32,879 nt of DNA, from contig JANXUX010000099.1 in assembly GCA_025351965.1 (NCBI GenBank), forward strand, positions 1-32,879. The letters run 5' to 3'. A program made the translations under genes and the position numbers. The stretch comes from Actinomycetes bacterium. GTDB taxonomy: Bacteria; Actinomycetota; Acidimicrobiia; Acidimicrobiales; Ilumatobacteraceae. The notes beneath the pieces were generated by a model. The model was not told the origin of the DNA. It worked only from the letters and a program-made list of their open reading frames with translations, and did no database searches. Below are positions 16,984-25,671 of the stretch, in pieces (position 1 is the first letter of the stretch; the number at the start of each line of letters is the position of its first letter).

Positions 16984-17310
16984 TCACCCTGGCGAACGGC
17001 GCCTCGGGAAGCGAACGAGAACCAGGACGCTCGCGACGCTGACGATCAGCCAGACGTCGCTGCGCCGGCCGGTTGCCGGCAGCCCACTCGGGGTCCTCCG
17101 GCACGGTCACGTCGTCATGCTGGTCGGCGGTGCCGCCACCGGTGCCTCGGACTGCAGAGATGGAGGCGTCGTCGGCGCAACCGAGGGCGGTGGCGGTGTG
17201 GCGTCGACTGACTCGTCGTCCCGTGTCCGCCAGCCTGCTCCGTACGTTGTCCACGCTCCGCCGATCGCGAGTTTCTGGAGCAGCTCGCCAAACGCCAGAC
17301 CCGATGACAA
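16984..17310 (-). pseudogene. Relic of an LPxTG (LPATG) cell-wall protein, interrupted by an in-frame TGA
   Basis: On the minus strand one frame reads a Pro/Thr/Ser/Ala-rich stalk (DATPPPPSVAPTTPPSLQSE, at about 17227-17150). It is followed by a TGA (17109-17107), then SGLPATGRR, a hydrophobic helix (DVWLIVSVASVLVLVRF) and RRRSPG before the real stop at 16984-16986. This is the architecture of a sortase sorting signal. There is no signal peptide or N-terminal domain, and the frame abuts the oxidoreductase gene at 17321. It is probably the tail of a degraded surface protein. The 16911-16983 gap holds nothing recognisable. Confidence 0.55.
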
Positions 17311-17320
17311 GGATTTGTTG

Positions 17321-18235
17321 TCAAGCGTGGACGACGTCGTCGGCGAACCGGTCGAGGGCGGCGTTGAACTCGGCGACCGTGGTGCCGGGCAGGGTGATGG
17401 TCACGCCGGACACACCGAGGTCGGCGAGGGCGGCCAATTCGTCGCGCAACGGCGTCGGGTCCCACTGCTTGTCGCCGAAGCCGGACAACGCCCACGGCGT
17501 GAACCAGATGTCCAGCGGCTCGGTCCGGCCGTACTCGTCGGCGAGGCGCCGGGAGATCGCGATACGTCCGGCGAGATCGTCGAGGGTCTCGATGCCCGGT
17601 GTGCCGAGCATCTTCGACGCGCTGGCCGGGCTCGGCATCGGGATCCACCCCTGGGCCATCGTCACGGCACGACGAATGGCCGCCGTGGAGTTGCCGCCGA
17701 TCAGCACCGGCGGATGCGGCTGCTGCATCGGGGGTGGCTGCATCACGTTGTCGGTCGCGACGAAGTCGCTCCCGACCATCTCGACCGGCGCGCCGCCCCA
17801 CGCGGCGTACATCGCGCTCAGGACCTCGTCGTTTCGTGCCCCGCGAGCCGCGAACTCGGCTCCGAGCGCGGCGAACTCCGGCTCGAGGTAGCCGGCGCCG
17901 ACGCCGATGATGGTGCGCCCGTTGCTCAGCGAATCGAGCGTGGCGATGCCGTGCGCAGTGACGAACGGGTTGCGGTAGGCGAGGATCAGCAGGTTGGTCT
18001 GTACGCGCAGCGTCGTGGTGGCGGCGGCCGCAAACGCGAGTGACACAAACGGATCCAGCGAGTGGTGTCCACCGCGGGCGATGTACTTCGCCGACGGGAA
18101 GGGATGGTCGGTCACGAACACGGCGTCGTAGCCGGCCGCTTCAGCGCGGTGGCTGACAGACGTGATCGTGTCGGCGGTGGCGAGAGCGGGGTACTTTGGA
18201 AGTCGGTCGGTCGGAAGGCCAAGTGAGATGAGCAT
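17321..18235 (-). CDS. LLM-class F420/FMN-dependent oxidoreductase
   Basis: A 304-residue luciferase-fold oxidoreductase. Typical blocks are SHRAEAAGYDAVFVTDHPFP near the N-terminus, TNLLILAYRNPF, IIGVGAGYLEPEFAALG and PPVLIGGNSTAAIRRAV. Complete at both ends, unlike the homologue at the left edge. ATG 18235 is preferred over ATG 18247 because TATGCT (minus strand 18248-18243) looks like a -10 box and would consume the first ATG. This would give a leaderless or near-leaderless message starting at 18235. Operator copy C lies immediately upstream, so repression would block polymerase directly. It probably carries out a redox or monooxygenase step on the locus substrate. Confidence 0.9.
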   Translation of the reverse strand: MLISLGLPTDRLPKYPALATADTITSVSHRAEAAGYDAVFVTDHPFPSAKYIARGGHHSLDPFVSLAFAAAATTTLRVQTNLLILAYRNPFVTAHGIATLDSLSNGRTIIGVGAGYLEPEFAALGAEFAARGARNDEVLSAMYAAWGGAPVEMVGSDFVATDNVMQPPPMQQPHPPVLIGGNSTAAIRRAVTMAQGWIPMPSPASASKMLGTPGIETLDDLAGRIAISRRLADEYGRTEPLDIWFTPWALSGFGDKQWDPTPLRDELAALADLGVSGVTITLPGTTVAEFNAALDRFADDVVHA

Positions 18236-18249
18236 CGCCGTGAGCATAG

Positions 18250-18270
18250 GATCTGACGCCGCGTCAGATC
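18250..18270. promoter_or_regulatory. Palindromic operator, copy C (9+3+9 bp perfect)
   Basis: The core TCTGACGCCGCGTCAGA (18252-18268) is extended by one symmetric GA/TC pair on each side. It sits directly upstream of the LLM oxidoreductase promoter and between that gene and the stop of the M20 hydrolase. This shows the oxidoreductase has its own regulated promoter. Confidence 0.85.
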
Positions 18271-18301
18271 TGGTGGGAGCGGTCCGGATGACGGAAACGG
18301 C

Positions 18302-19417
18302 TCAGGCGCAGAACGCCTGCACCGTGTCCCAGAGGACGCGCCCGAACGTCTCGAGTGACGCCAGGTCGAGCCACTCCTCGGTCTCGTGGATACCGCCGCC
18401 CCCGGGGCCGAACACCACCGAGGGGATGCCGGCCTCGGACAGCAGTGCTGCGTCGGTCCAGAACGATGCCGCACCGACAGCGAGGTCTGGTCCTGCAGCG
18501 CGCAGGGCACGCACGATCGGCTCCTCGGGGTCGGTCATCAGCGGTGAACGCCCGAACGTCGTCGCCGCGACCGCGTGAGCCGGGGCGTCGACCAGTGCAC
18601 ACAGCTCGTCGAGTTCCGCGGCGAGCGTCGTCTCATCGTCGCCGGGCATGTTGCGTCGCTCGACGTCGATCTGCACCGACGCCGGGTAGGTCGACATCTC
18701 GGCACCGCCGGTGATCAACCCGGCATGGATCGACGACGGGCCGGTCACTGCGTGCGGTGCTGTCGCGAGGCGCTGCTGGAGCACACCGAGGCCGGCGAGC
18801 ACCGGAGCGGCATGGACGATCGCATCGATCCCGAGGTCCGGCCGTGACCCGTGCGCGGCCCGGCCGTGCACCGTGATCCGTCCCCACGCCCACCCCCTGT
18901 GGGCGTGGACGATGACGAGCTCGGTCGGCTCCAGCACGATGGCTGCGTCGGTGTGGAAGCGCCCATCGGCGATCAGCGCGTCCGTGCCCTTCGAGCCGCA
19001 TTCCTCGTCGACGACGCACGCCACGACGACGTCGCCGCGCAGCCCGAGTGCGCCGGCGCGTCGGGCGAGCACGAGTGCCGTCGCGACACCGATCTTGGTG
19101 TCGAGCACTCCCCGGCCGCGGATGCGATCGGCCTCGACGACGACCTCGAACGGATCGTCGTAGCCCGCCGTGCCGACGACATCGGTGTGCGCATTGAGCA
19201 TCAGCGACCTGCCGCCGCCGAGTCCCCGAGCTGTCACGATCACATTCGGACGACCGGGCTCGACCTCGTCGACGAACACCTCGAGACCAGCTGTGCGGGC
19301 CCACTCGGCGATGTGTGCAGCGACCGCAGCCTCGCCGACGGCGCCCGGGACGAGATCGGGGTTGACCGAGTCGATCGCGACGAGGTCCGTGAGCAGCTCG
19401 ATGATTTCCTCGATCAT
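18302..19417 (-). CDS. M20-family metallohydrolase (ArgE/DapE/ACY1-type deacylase or peptidase)
   Basis: A 371-residue di-zinc amidase. Metal and catalytic residues are in the expected order: His77 and Asp79 in NAHTDVVG, Asp106 in GVLDTKIG, Glu138-Glu139 in VVDEECGSKG, an acidic residue in IVLEPTEL and the final His in GGGGIHETEEW. A dimerisation insert lies between about 170 and 280. ATG 19417 starts 5 bp after the TetR stop, so it is the last gene of the acyl-CoA dehydrogenase operon. It hydrolyses an amide, for example an N-acyl amino acid. Its presence in a CoA-type catabolic operon suggests that the substrate or a conjugate contains an amide bond. That is inference. Confidence 0.92.
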   Translation of the reverse strand: MIEEIIELLTDLVAIDSVNPDLVPGAVGEAAVAAHIAEWARTAGLEVFVDEVEPGRPNVIVTARGLGGGRSLMLNAHTDVVGTAGYDDPFEVVVEADRIRGRGVLDTKIGVATALVLARRAGALGLRGDVVVACVVDEECGSKGTDALIADGRFHTDAAIVLEPTELVIVHAHRGWAWGRITVHGRAAHGSRPDLGIDAIVHAAPVLAGLGVLQQRLATAPHAVTGPSSIHAGLITGGAEMSTYPASVQIDVERRNMPGDDETTLAAELDELCALVDAPAHAVAATTFGRSPLMTDPEEPIVRALRAAGPDLAVGAASFWTDAALLSEAGIPSVVFGPGGGGIHETEEWLDLASLETFGRVLWDTVQAFCA

Positions 19418-19422
19418 CGGCG

Positions 19423-20067
19423 TCAGCGGCCGGTCAGTGAACGGTGGACCAGCGCGACCATTGTTTCGCGCTGGGCGACGGCTGAGGCGCCGCGCCGGGT
19501 GATCTCGGTGCGGTAGGTGAGGAGTCGCTCGATGACCGCGATCATGGCCGTCGCGGTGACGAACGGGTTGATCGACTCCGGAAGGCGGCTGTCTGCATGG
19601 GCTTGCTCGACCATCTTGCTCATCGCGCCGATCACCAACAGGTTGGCCCGCGACCGCGATTCGCGGAACGCAGCGTCGCCCTCTTCGGCCTTGAGGTTGC
19701 GGACGCGCAGCACTGCGTTGTGGTCGTCCCAGAACTTGGTGTACGCATCGATGAACGCGGCAGCCCGTTCCAGTCCGTCGTCGGCGCCCCAGTCATGTTC
19801 GAAGTGCGCGACCAACGGGACCTCGTCCTGCGTGGCTTCCTCAGCGAGGGCAAGGAGGGCAGCATCGACGTCGACGAAGTACTGGTAGAACGTCGCCGGC
19901 GACGACCCCACCTCGCGGGTGATGTCGACGATCTTCAGCTCGAGCACACCCTGCTCGTGGAGCAGCTTGGCGGTAGCGGCGAGGAGGCGGTTGCGGGTGG
20001 TCTCGGCGCGGGTTCCGAGGACGCGTCCATCGGCTCCGAGGACAGCGTTCTTGTTCCGAGTGGTCAC
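19423..20067 (-). CDS. TetR-family transcriptional regulator, candidate regulator of the locus
   Basis: A 214-residue dimeric repressor. The N-terminal DNA-binding domain reads TRNRLLAATAKLLHEQGVLE (about 24-43), then the helix-turn-helix KIVDITREVGSSPATFYQYF (about 45-64). The helical C-terminal domain probably binds a ligand, commonly an acyl-CoA or a pathway intermediate in such loci. GTG 20067 has a strong AAGGGAG about 6 nt upstream. It lies 18 bp after the SDR stop and 5 bp before the M20 gene, so it is transcribed with the acyl-CoA dehydrogenases from the promoter carrying operator copy D. That would give negative autoregulation. It is the only transcription factor visible in the window, so it is the natural candidate to bind all five operators. 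Confidence 0.9.
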   Translation of the reverse strand: MTTRNKNAVLGADGRVLGTRAETTRNRLLAATAKLLHEQGVLELKIVDITREVGSSPATFYQYFVDVDAALLALAEEATQDEVPLVAHFEHDWGADDGLERAAAFIDAYTKFWDDHNAVLRVRNLKAEEGDAAFRESRSRANLLVIGAMSKMVEQAHADSRLPESINPFVTATAMIAVIERLLTYRTEITRRGASAVAQRETMVALVHRSLTGR

Positions 20068-20085
20068 CGTGCTCCCTTGAGAATC

Positions 20086-20991
20086 TCAGGAACCGTACAC
20101 GTCTGCCGGGGTGGGGGCGCTTTTCAACAGGTCGTCGACGAGTGCACCGATCTCGGCCGGCTCGTAGCGCGAGCCCTTGTCGAACACGGCGCCGTGCTGC
20201 CAGCCGTCGGCCACGCTGAGCTGGCCCCCGGCGGTCTCGAACATGCGCCCGGAGACACCGCACGCCGCCGAACCGAGCCAGACCACGATCGGGCTGACGT
20301 TCTCCGGGGCCATCGCGTCGAAGCCCTCCTCCGGCTTGCGCATCATCTCGGCGAAGGCTTCCTCGGTCATGCGCGAACGCGCCGAGGGCGCAATGCCGTT
20401 GACGAGGATGCCGTAGCGGCCGAGCTCAGCAGCGGCCACGATGGTGAACGCGGCGATGCCGGCCTTGGCGGCGGAGTAGTTGGCCTGCGAGACGCTGCCG
20501 AACAGGCCGGCACCGGACGACGTCGTGACGACGCGCGCGTCGCGCTGGCGGCCGGCCTTGGACTCGGCGCGCCAGTAGTCGATGGCCTGGCGAACCGGGC
20601 AGAACGTGCCGCGCAGGTGGACGCGCATGACGGCGTCCCACTCGTCGACGGACATGTTCACGATCATCCTGTCGCGGACGATGCCGGCGTTGCACACGAC
20701 GGTGTCGAGGTGGCCGAACGTTTCGATGGTCTGGGCGACCAGGTGGCCGGCCTGGTCCCAGTCACTGATGTCGTCGCCGTTGACGATGGCTTCGCCGCCG
20801 CCGGCGCGGATCTCCTCGGCCACTTCCTGGGCTGGCGACAGCGTGCCGCCGCTGCCGTCGAGTTCGGCACCGATGTCGTTGACCACGACCTTGGCTCCCT
20901 CGGCTGCGAAGGCGAGGGCGTGCGCCCGTCCGAGTCCGCGTCCGGCTCCGGTGATGATGACCACGCGATCGTCGCAAATGCCCATGTTCAT
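20086..20991 (-). CDS. SDR, 3-hydroxyacyl-CoA dehydrogenase / 17-beta-HSD type 4-like
   Basis: A 301-residue SDR. The cofactor motif ITGAGRGLGRAHAL is followed by a long DGSGGTLSPAQEVAEEI insert, which is typical of the dehydrogenase part of multifunctional enzyme type 2. NAGIVRD, TTSSGAGLFG and the catalytic YSAAKAG are present. The C-terminus (VVWLGSAACGVSGRMFETAGG) also fits this group. ATG 20991 (MNMGIC) is chosen because AAAGGA lies about 6 nt upstream; an upstream in-frame extension overlaps the dehydrogenase gene. It probably oxidises a 3-hydroxyacyl-CoA in a beta-oxidation-like step after the dehydrogenase pair. It lies 46 bp after the small acyl-CoA dehydrogenase and 18 bp before the TetR gene. 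Confidence 0.9.
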   Translation of the reverse strand: MNMGICDDRVVIITGAGRGLGRAHALAFAAEGAKVVVNDIGAELDGSGGTLSPAQEVAEEIRAGGGEAIVNGDDISDWDQAGHLVAQTIETFGHLDTVVCNAGIVRDRMIVNMSVDEWDAVMRVHLRGTFCPVRQAIDYWRAESKAGRQRDARVVTTSSGAGLFGSVSQANYSAAKAGIAAFTIVAAAELGRYGILVNGIAPSARSRMTEEAFAEMMRKPEEGFDAMAPENVSPIVVWLGSAACGVSGRMFETAGGQLSVADGWQHGAVFDKGSRYEPAEIGALVDDLLKSAPTPADVYGS

Positions 20992-21037
20992 GTCAGTCCT
21001 TTGCCAGGGCGCCGCAGCGCCGTCGATGTCGGTTCGA

Positions 21038-22000
21038 TCAGAGTGCTGCGGCGAAGGCAGCAGCGTGATGATCGCTGTTGCCGAACTGGGTGTCCAGCAC
21101 GCAGGCCCGCTTCCAGTATCGCTGCGCGTCGACTTCCCACGTGAATCCCATGCCACCGTGGACCTGGATGCAGGTCTTGGCGCAGAAGAGAGCGCTGTCG
21201 CCGGCCAGCACCTTGGCCGCTCGTACGACCTGGGCGACGTCGGCGTCGTCACCGCGACCGTCGAGGTGTACCGCTGCTGCGTAGACCGCAGCTCGGGTCA
21301 CCTCGGCCTTGGTGAGCATGTCGGCCATCATGTGCTTCACGGCCTGGAACTGGCCGATCGGTCGACCGAACTGCTCGCGTTGCAATGCGTAGTCGCGGGC
21401 GAGATCGATGGTCGCCAGGCAGACGCCGAGCTGTAGTGCCGAGGTCAGCACCATGCCGTCTCGGCGCAGGCTGGCCGACAGCTCCGCGCCACCGAGCTGC
21501 TCACCGGTCGGCAGGCTCGACACCACCGAGATCGGCGTCAGGGCATCGAGCGGGTGGGCGACGGGCGTCGAAACGACCGAGCCGGGATCGACGAGGAACA
21601 CACCGTCGTCACGTACCACGAGCAGATCGTCGAGTGACGCGAGGTGCTCGATCACGGTCACCGGCTCAGAGGGCTCGACCAGCCCGACGATGCGGGTACC
21701 GTCACCGGCGCCTCCGACGAGAGCAGACGTCGTGCCGGCGGCGAGATGCGATGCGACGAGCGGACCGTTGGCCAAGGCCCGGCCGAGCTCCTCGAAGGCG
21801 AGTGCGGTCTCGGTCATGCCGAACCCGTCGGCGCGCAAGCTGAACACGCCGACATCGGCGAGGGCGCGCCACAGGTCGCGGTCGACCGCCGCGCCGGTCT
21901 CTTCGTGCGCGCGCACGGCGGTCATCGGGTAGCGGCCGGCCAGGAACGAGCGGATGCCATCCTGCAGGGATCGTTCGTCGTCGTCGAGCTCGAAGTCCAT
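21038..22000 (-). CDS. Acyl-CoA dehydrogenase, short subunit (FadE-type, likely heteromeric)
   Basis: A 320-residue acyl-CoA dehydrogenase fold protein, shorter than the usual 380-400 residues. The N-terminal helix domain is readable (DDDERSLQDGIRSFLAGRYP), as is the C-terminal helical domain (REQFGRPIGQFQAVKHMMADM and IQVHGGMGFTWEVDAQRYWKRA). The middle beta domain is short, and the usual WxxxFSEPxxGSD motif seen in its partner is lacking. ATG 22000 starts 3 bp after the partner's stop. Adjacent long and short FadE genes of this kind form alpha2-beta2 heterotetramers in mycobacterial steroid side-chain degradation (ChsE-type enzymes). This gene probably works the same way with the product of 22004-23206. 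Confidence 0.9.
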   Translation of the reverse strand: MDFELDDDERSLQDGIRSFLAGRYPMTAVRAHEETGAAVDRDLWRALADVGVFSLRADGFGMTETALAFEELGRALANGPLVASHLAAGTTSALVGGAGDGTRIVGLVEPSEPVTVIEHLASLDDLLVVRDDGVFLVDPGSVVSTPVAHPLDALTPISVVSSLPTGEQLGGAELSASLRRDGMVLTSALQLGVCLATIDLARDYALQREQFGRPIGQFQAVKHMMADMLTKAEVTRAAVYAAAVHLDGRGDDADVAQVVRAAKVLAGDSALFCAKTCIQVHGGMGFTWEVDAQRYWKRACVLDTQFGNSDHHAAAFAAAL

Positions 22001-22003
22001 GAC

Positions 22004-23206
<1,203 letters not shown>

Positions 23207-23253
23207 TCTCTCTGGCAGCGGTTTCCTGTTGACTGGTGGGCCGCAGGAGCGTA

Positions 23254-23270
23254 TCTGACGCGTCGTCAGA
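23254..23270. promoter_or_regulatory. Palindromic operator, copy D (7+3+7 bp perfect)
   Basis: TCTGACG-CGT-CGTCAGA lies 47 bp upstream of GTG 23206, in the gap between the SDR stop at 23336 and the dehydrogenase operon. It would control the transcript that includes the TetR gene. Confidence 0.85.
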
Positions 23271-23335
23271 AATCGAGGTGGCCGCCGACGCGGTCAGCCG
23301 GCCAGATCGCGGCAGGCCGGTCCGCAGGCCTGGGA

Positions 23336-24088
23336 TCAACAGGTCAACCCGCCGTCGACGCTGACGATCGAGCCGGTCATGAATCGGGCCTTGTCCGAGG
23401 CGATGAACGCGAATGCTTCGCCCATCTCGCTCGGTTCGGCGTTCTGCACCGGCGACATCATCTTCGACATCAACGAGTAGTCGCCGCCCTTGGGGAGATC
23501 GGTGAACTGGTGGATGATGTTCGTGTTCGTACCGCCCGGTGCGACCGCATTGACGCGAATGCCCTTGTCGCGGTACTCGTATGCCAGCGCCTTGGTCAGG
23601 TTGACGACGCCGCCCTTGCTGGCGCAGTAAGCAGCGCTCCACGGCAGACCCATCAGCCCGGCGTTCGATGCCGTGTTGATGATGACGCGGTTGCCCTCGC
23701 CGGCGAGCAGATGGGGGAGTGCGTACCGGCACATGTAGAACGTGCCGTTGAGGTTGACCGCGACGATCTTGTCGAACATCGCCGGGTCCTCCTCGTGGCT
23801 CCACGAGAAGTGACCGATGCCCGCGATGTTGAGCAGGGTGTCGAGGCCGCCGAGTGCGTCGACCGCGGCTGCGATGGTGGCTTCGACCTCTGACGCCGTG
23901 CTCACGTCACACGTGTACGCGAACGCCGTGCCTCCGGCTGCGGTGATGCCTGATGCGGTCTCGTCCGCGCCGGCGCGGTCGACGCAGGCGACACCGGCGC
24001 CTTCGGCAGCGAACAGCTCTGCCGTGGCCTTGCCGATGCCGGAACCGGCACCGGTGACGACGACGTGGCGGCCTGTGAATCGGGTCAT
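23336..24088 (-). CDS. Short-chain dehydrogenase/reductase
   Basis: A 250-residue classical SDR. VTGAGSGIGKATAE is the cofactor motif and CVDRAGAD suggests NAD preference (acidic residue after strand 2). LNIAGIGHF stands where NNAG is expected. INTASNAGL and YCASKGG hold the catalytic Ser, Tyr and Lys, and VDGGLTC closes the chain. ATG 24088 has GGAGGA 7 nt upstream and overlaps the preceding ligase stop by 4 bp (ATGA). Longer in-frame extensions fall inside the ligase gene. It is the last gene of the alcohol dehydrogenase-ligase-ligase-SDR operon. The substrate is probably a hydroxy- or keto-acyl compound of the pathway. Confidence 0.93.
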   Translation of the reverse strand: MTRFTGRHVVVTGAGSGIGKATAELFAAEGAGVACVDRAGADETASGITAAGGTAFAYTCDVSTASEVEATIAAAVDALGGLDTLLNIAGIGHFSWSHEEDPAMFDKIVAVNLNGTFYMCRYALPHLLAGEGNRVIINTASNAGLMGLPWSAAYCASKGGVVNLTKALAYEYRDKGIRVNAVAPGGTNTNIIHQFTDLPKGGDYSLMSKMMSPVQNAEPSEMGEAFAFIASDKARFMTGSIVSVDGGLTC

Positions 24089-25671
24089 GCTGTTCCTCCG
24101 TAGGTAGTACGTAGATCTTTCTTGAGGACCTTGCCCGTGGGGTTGCGGGGCAGGCTGGTGACGATCTCGAGCTGCTCGGGCAACTTGTAGGTCGGGAGGT
24201 GCTGTTCCTTCAGGAACTCCGTCATCTCGGGCATCGTCAGGGTCTGACCCTCGCGCAGCACCATGACGGCGCACGCCCGCTCGCCGCTGCGGTCGTCGGG
24301 CAGACCGATGACAGCGGCGTCGGCGACCGCCGGGTGGGTGTGGAGCAGATCCTCGATCTCTTTGGCGGAGATGTTCTCACCCTTGCGGATGATGATGTCC
24401 TTGAGCCGGCCGGTGATGCTCACCCAGCCGCCCTCGTCGCGAACGCCGAGATCGCCGGTGCGGAACCAGCCCTCGTCGTCGAAGGCCTCCTCGTCGAGGG
24501 ACGCGTCGAGATAGCCGAGGCAGACCTGCGGCCCCTTGAGACGCAGCTCGCCCTCCTCGTTCGGGCCGCACTCGGCGCCGTCGAGCACGATCCGGATCTG
24601 CACCTCGGGGCATGCCCGACCGTCGGTGGTGGCCTTCTTGATGTCGGGGTCGTCGACGTGGATCATCGTGTTGATCGGTGACTCGGTCATGCCCCAGCCG
24701 CCGATGAGTGGAGCACCCATCTCGGCCATCATTTCCGCGTGCAGCGACTTCGGCTTCGGAGCACCACCGCCGTTGAAGATGCGCACCTCGGGCATCAGCT
24801 TCTCGCCCGCTGGCAGGGCGCGCTGCGCACTGAGGTACATCTGCCAGAACACCGTGCCGGCGCCGGCACAGGTGACCCCGTGATCGCCCAGCCACTTGGG
24901 CGTGTCGGCGGGGCTGAACGTCTCGACCATCAGCAGTTCCACGCCGGTCTCCATTGCGTTGAACAACCAGATCAGACCACCGACATGGGTGATCGGGAAG
25001 ACGACCGCGGCCTTGTCGTCGGGGCCGACCTCCATACTCCACTGCATCCCGACGTTCGAGGCCGACATCGTGTGGTCACTGTGCTTGGCACCCTTCGGGT
25101 CGGCGGTGGTGCCGGACGAGTAGAACAGCCAGCGCATCTCGTCGAACGCCGGCACGAACTCGGGAAGCGTCGACGGGTCACCCTCGGGCAGATTCGGGTC
25201 GGCGACGATGATCTCCACACCGAGTCCGACCGTGGCTTCAGCGGCCATCGGCGCGTAGTCGAAGCCGCGGAACGAACCCGGCACGACCATCACCGAACAG
25301 TTGCTCTGGCGGGCGATGAAGCCGACTTCGCGGGCACGGTAGATGGGCAGGATCGGGTTCTGCACCGCGCCGAGACGGGCGAGCGCGGCGGACAGCACCA
25401 TTGCCTCGAAACGCGAGGGCAGCACCCAGGACACGTTCGAGCCGATGCCGATGCCCTTCGCGGCAAGGCCGGCGGCGACGCGTTCGCTCCAGGCCCGGTA
25501 CTCGCCGAAGGTGAGGACGCGTCCGCCCTCGTCGTATGCCATCCGCTTGTCGGGCGTGGCGTCGGCGCGTTCGCAGATGAGCTGCCACAGCGACTTGCCG
25601 GTCGTGTCGATGGTCGACTCGGCCAACATCAGCTGTCGGGCGGTCTGGGGGGATCCGGTCACCGGGTCCAT
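24085..25671 (-). CDS. AMP-forming acyl-CoA ligase
   Basis: A 528-residue adenylate-forming enzyme. The ATP-binding motif is LFYSSGTTADPKGAKHSD, followed by GGWGMTESPINTM, GWFRTGDLGVRDEGGWV and the hinge GRLKDIIIRKGENISAKEIE. The acyl-adenylate catalytic Lys is in NPTGKVLKKDLR. ATG 25671 overlaps the end of the preceding ligase by 13 bp, and its stop overlaps the next SDR start, so translation is coupled on both sides. It activates a carboxylic acid; the wording of the core resembles ligases of cyclic or long-chain acids, but I cannot name one. Having two ligases in tandem suggests two acids of different size, or activation before and after a cleavage step. Confidence 0.92.
   Translation of the reverse strand: MDPVTGSPQTARQLMLAESTIDTTGKSLWQLICERADATPDKRMAYDEGGRVLTFGEYRAWSERVAAGLAAKGIGIGSNVSWVLPSRFEAMVLSAALARLGAVQNPILPIYRAREVGFIARQSNCSVMVVPGSFRGFDYAPMAAEATVGLGVEIIVADPNLPEGDPSTLPEFVPAFDEMRWLFYSSGTTADPKGAKHSDHTMSASNVGMQWSMEVGPDDKAAVVFPITHVGGLIWLFNAMETGVELLMVETFSPADTPKWLGDHGVTCAGAGTVFWQMYLSAQRALPAGEKLMPEVRIFNGGGAPKPKSLHAEMMAEMGAPLIGGWGMTESPINTMIHVDDPDIKKATTDGRACPEVQIRIVLDGAECGPNEEGELRLKGPQVCLGYLDASLDEEAFDDEGWFRTGDLGVRDEGGWVSITGRLKDIIIRKGENISAKEIEDLLHTHPAVADAAVIGLPDDRSGERACAVMVLREGQTLTMPEMTEFLKEQHLPTYKLPEQLEIVTSLPRNPTGKVLKKDLRTTYGGTA

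Noticed and set aside
17107-17109. In-frame TGA in the LPATG relic as selenocysteine.
   Set aside because: No selenoprotein context or downstream structure is evident, and a sortase stalk would not need selenocysteine.
20078-20088. Palindrome TGAGAATCTCA just upstream of the TetR gene as an own operator.
   Set aside because: It is only 4+3+4, unlike the TCTGACG sites, and overlaps the SDR stop and the approach to the TetR ribosome-binding site.
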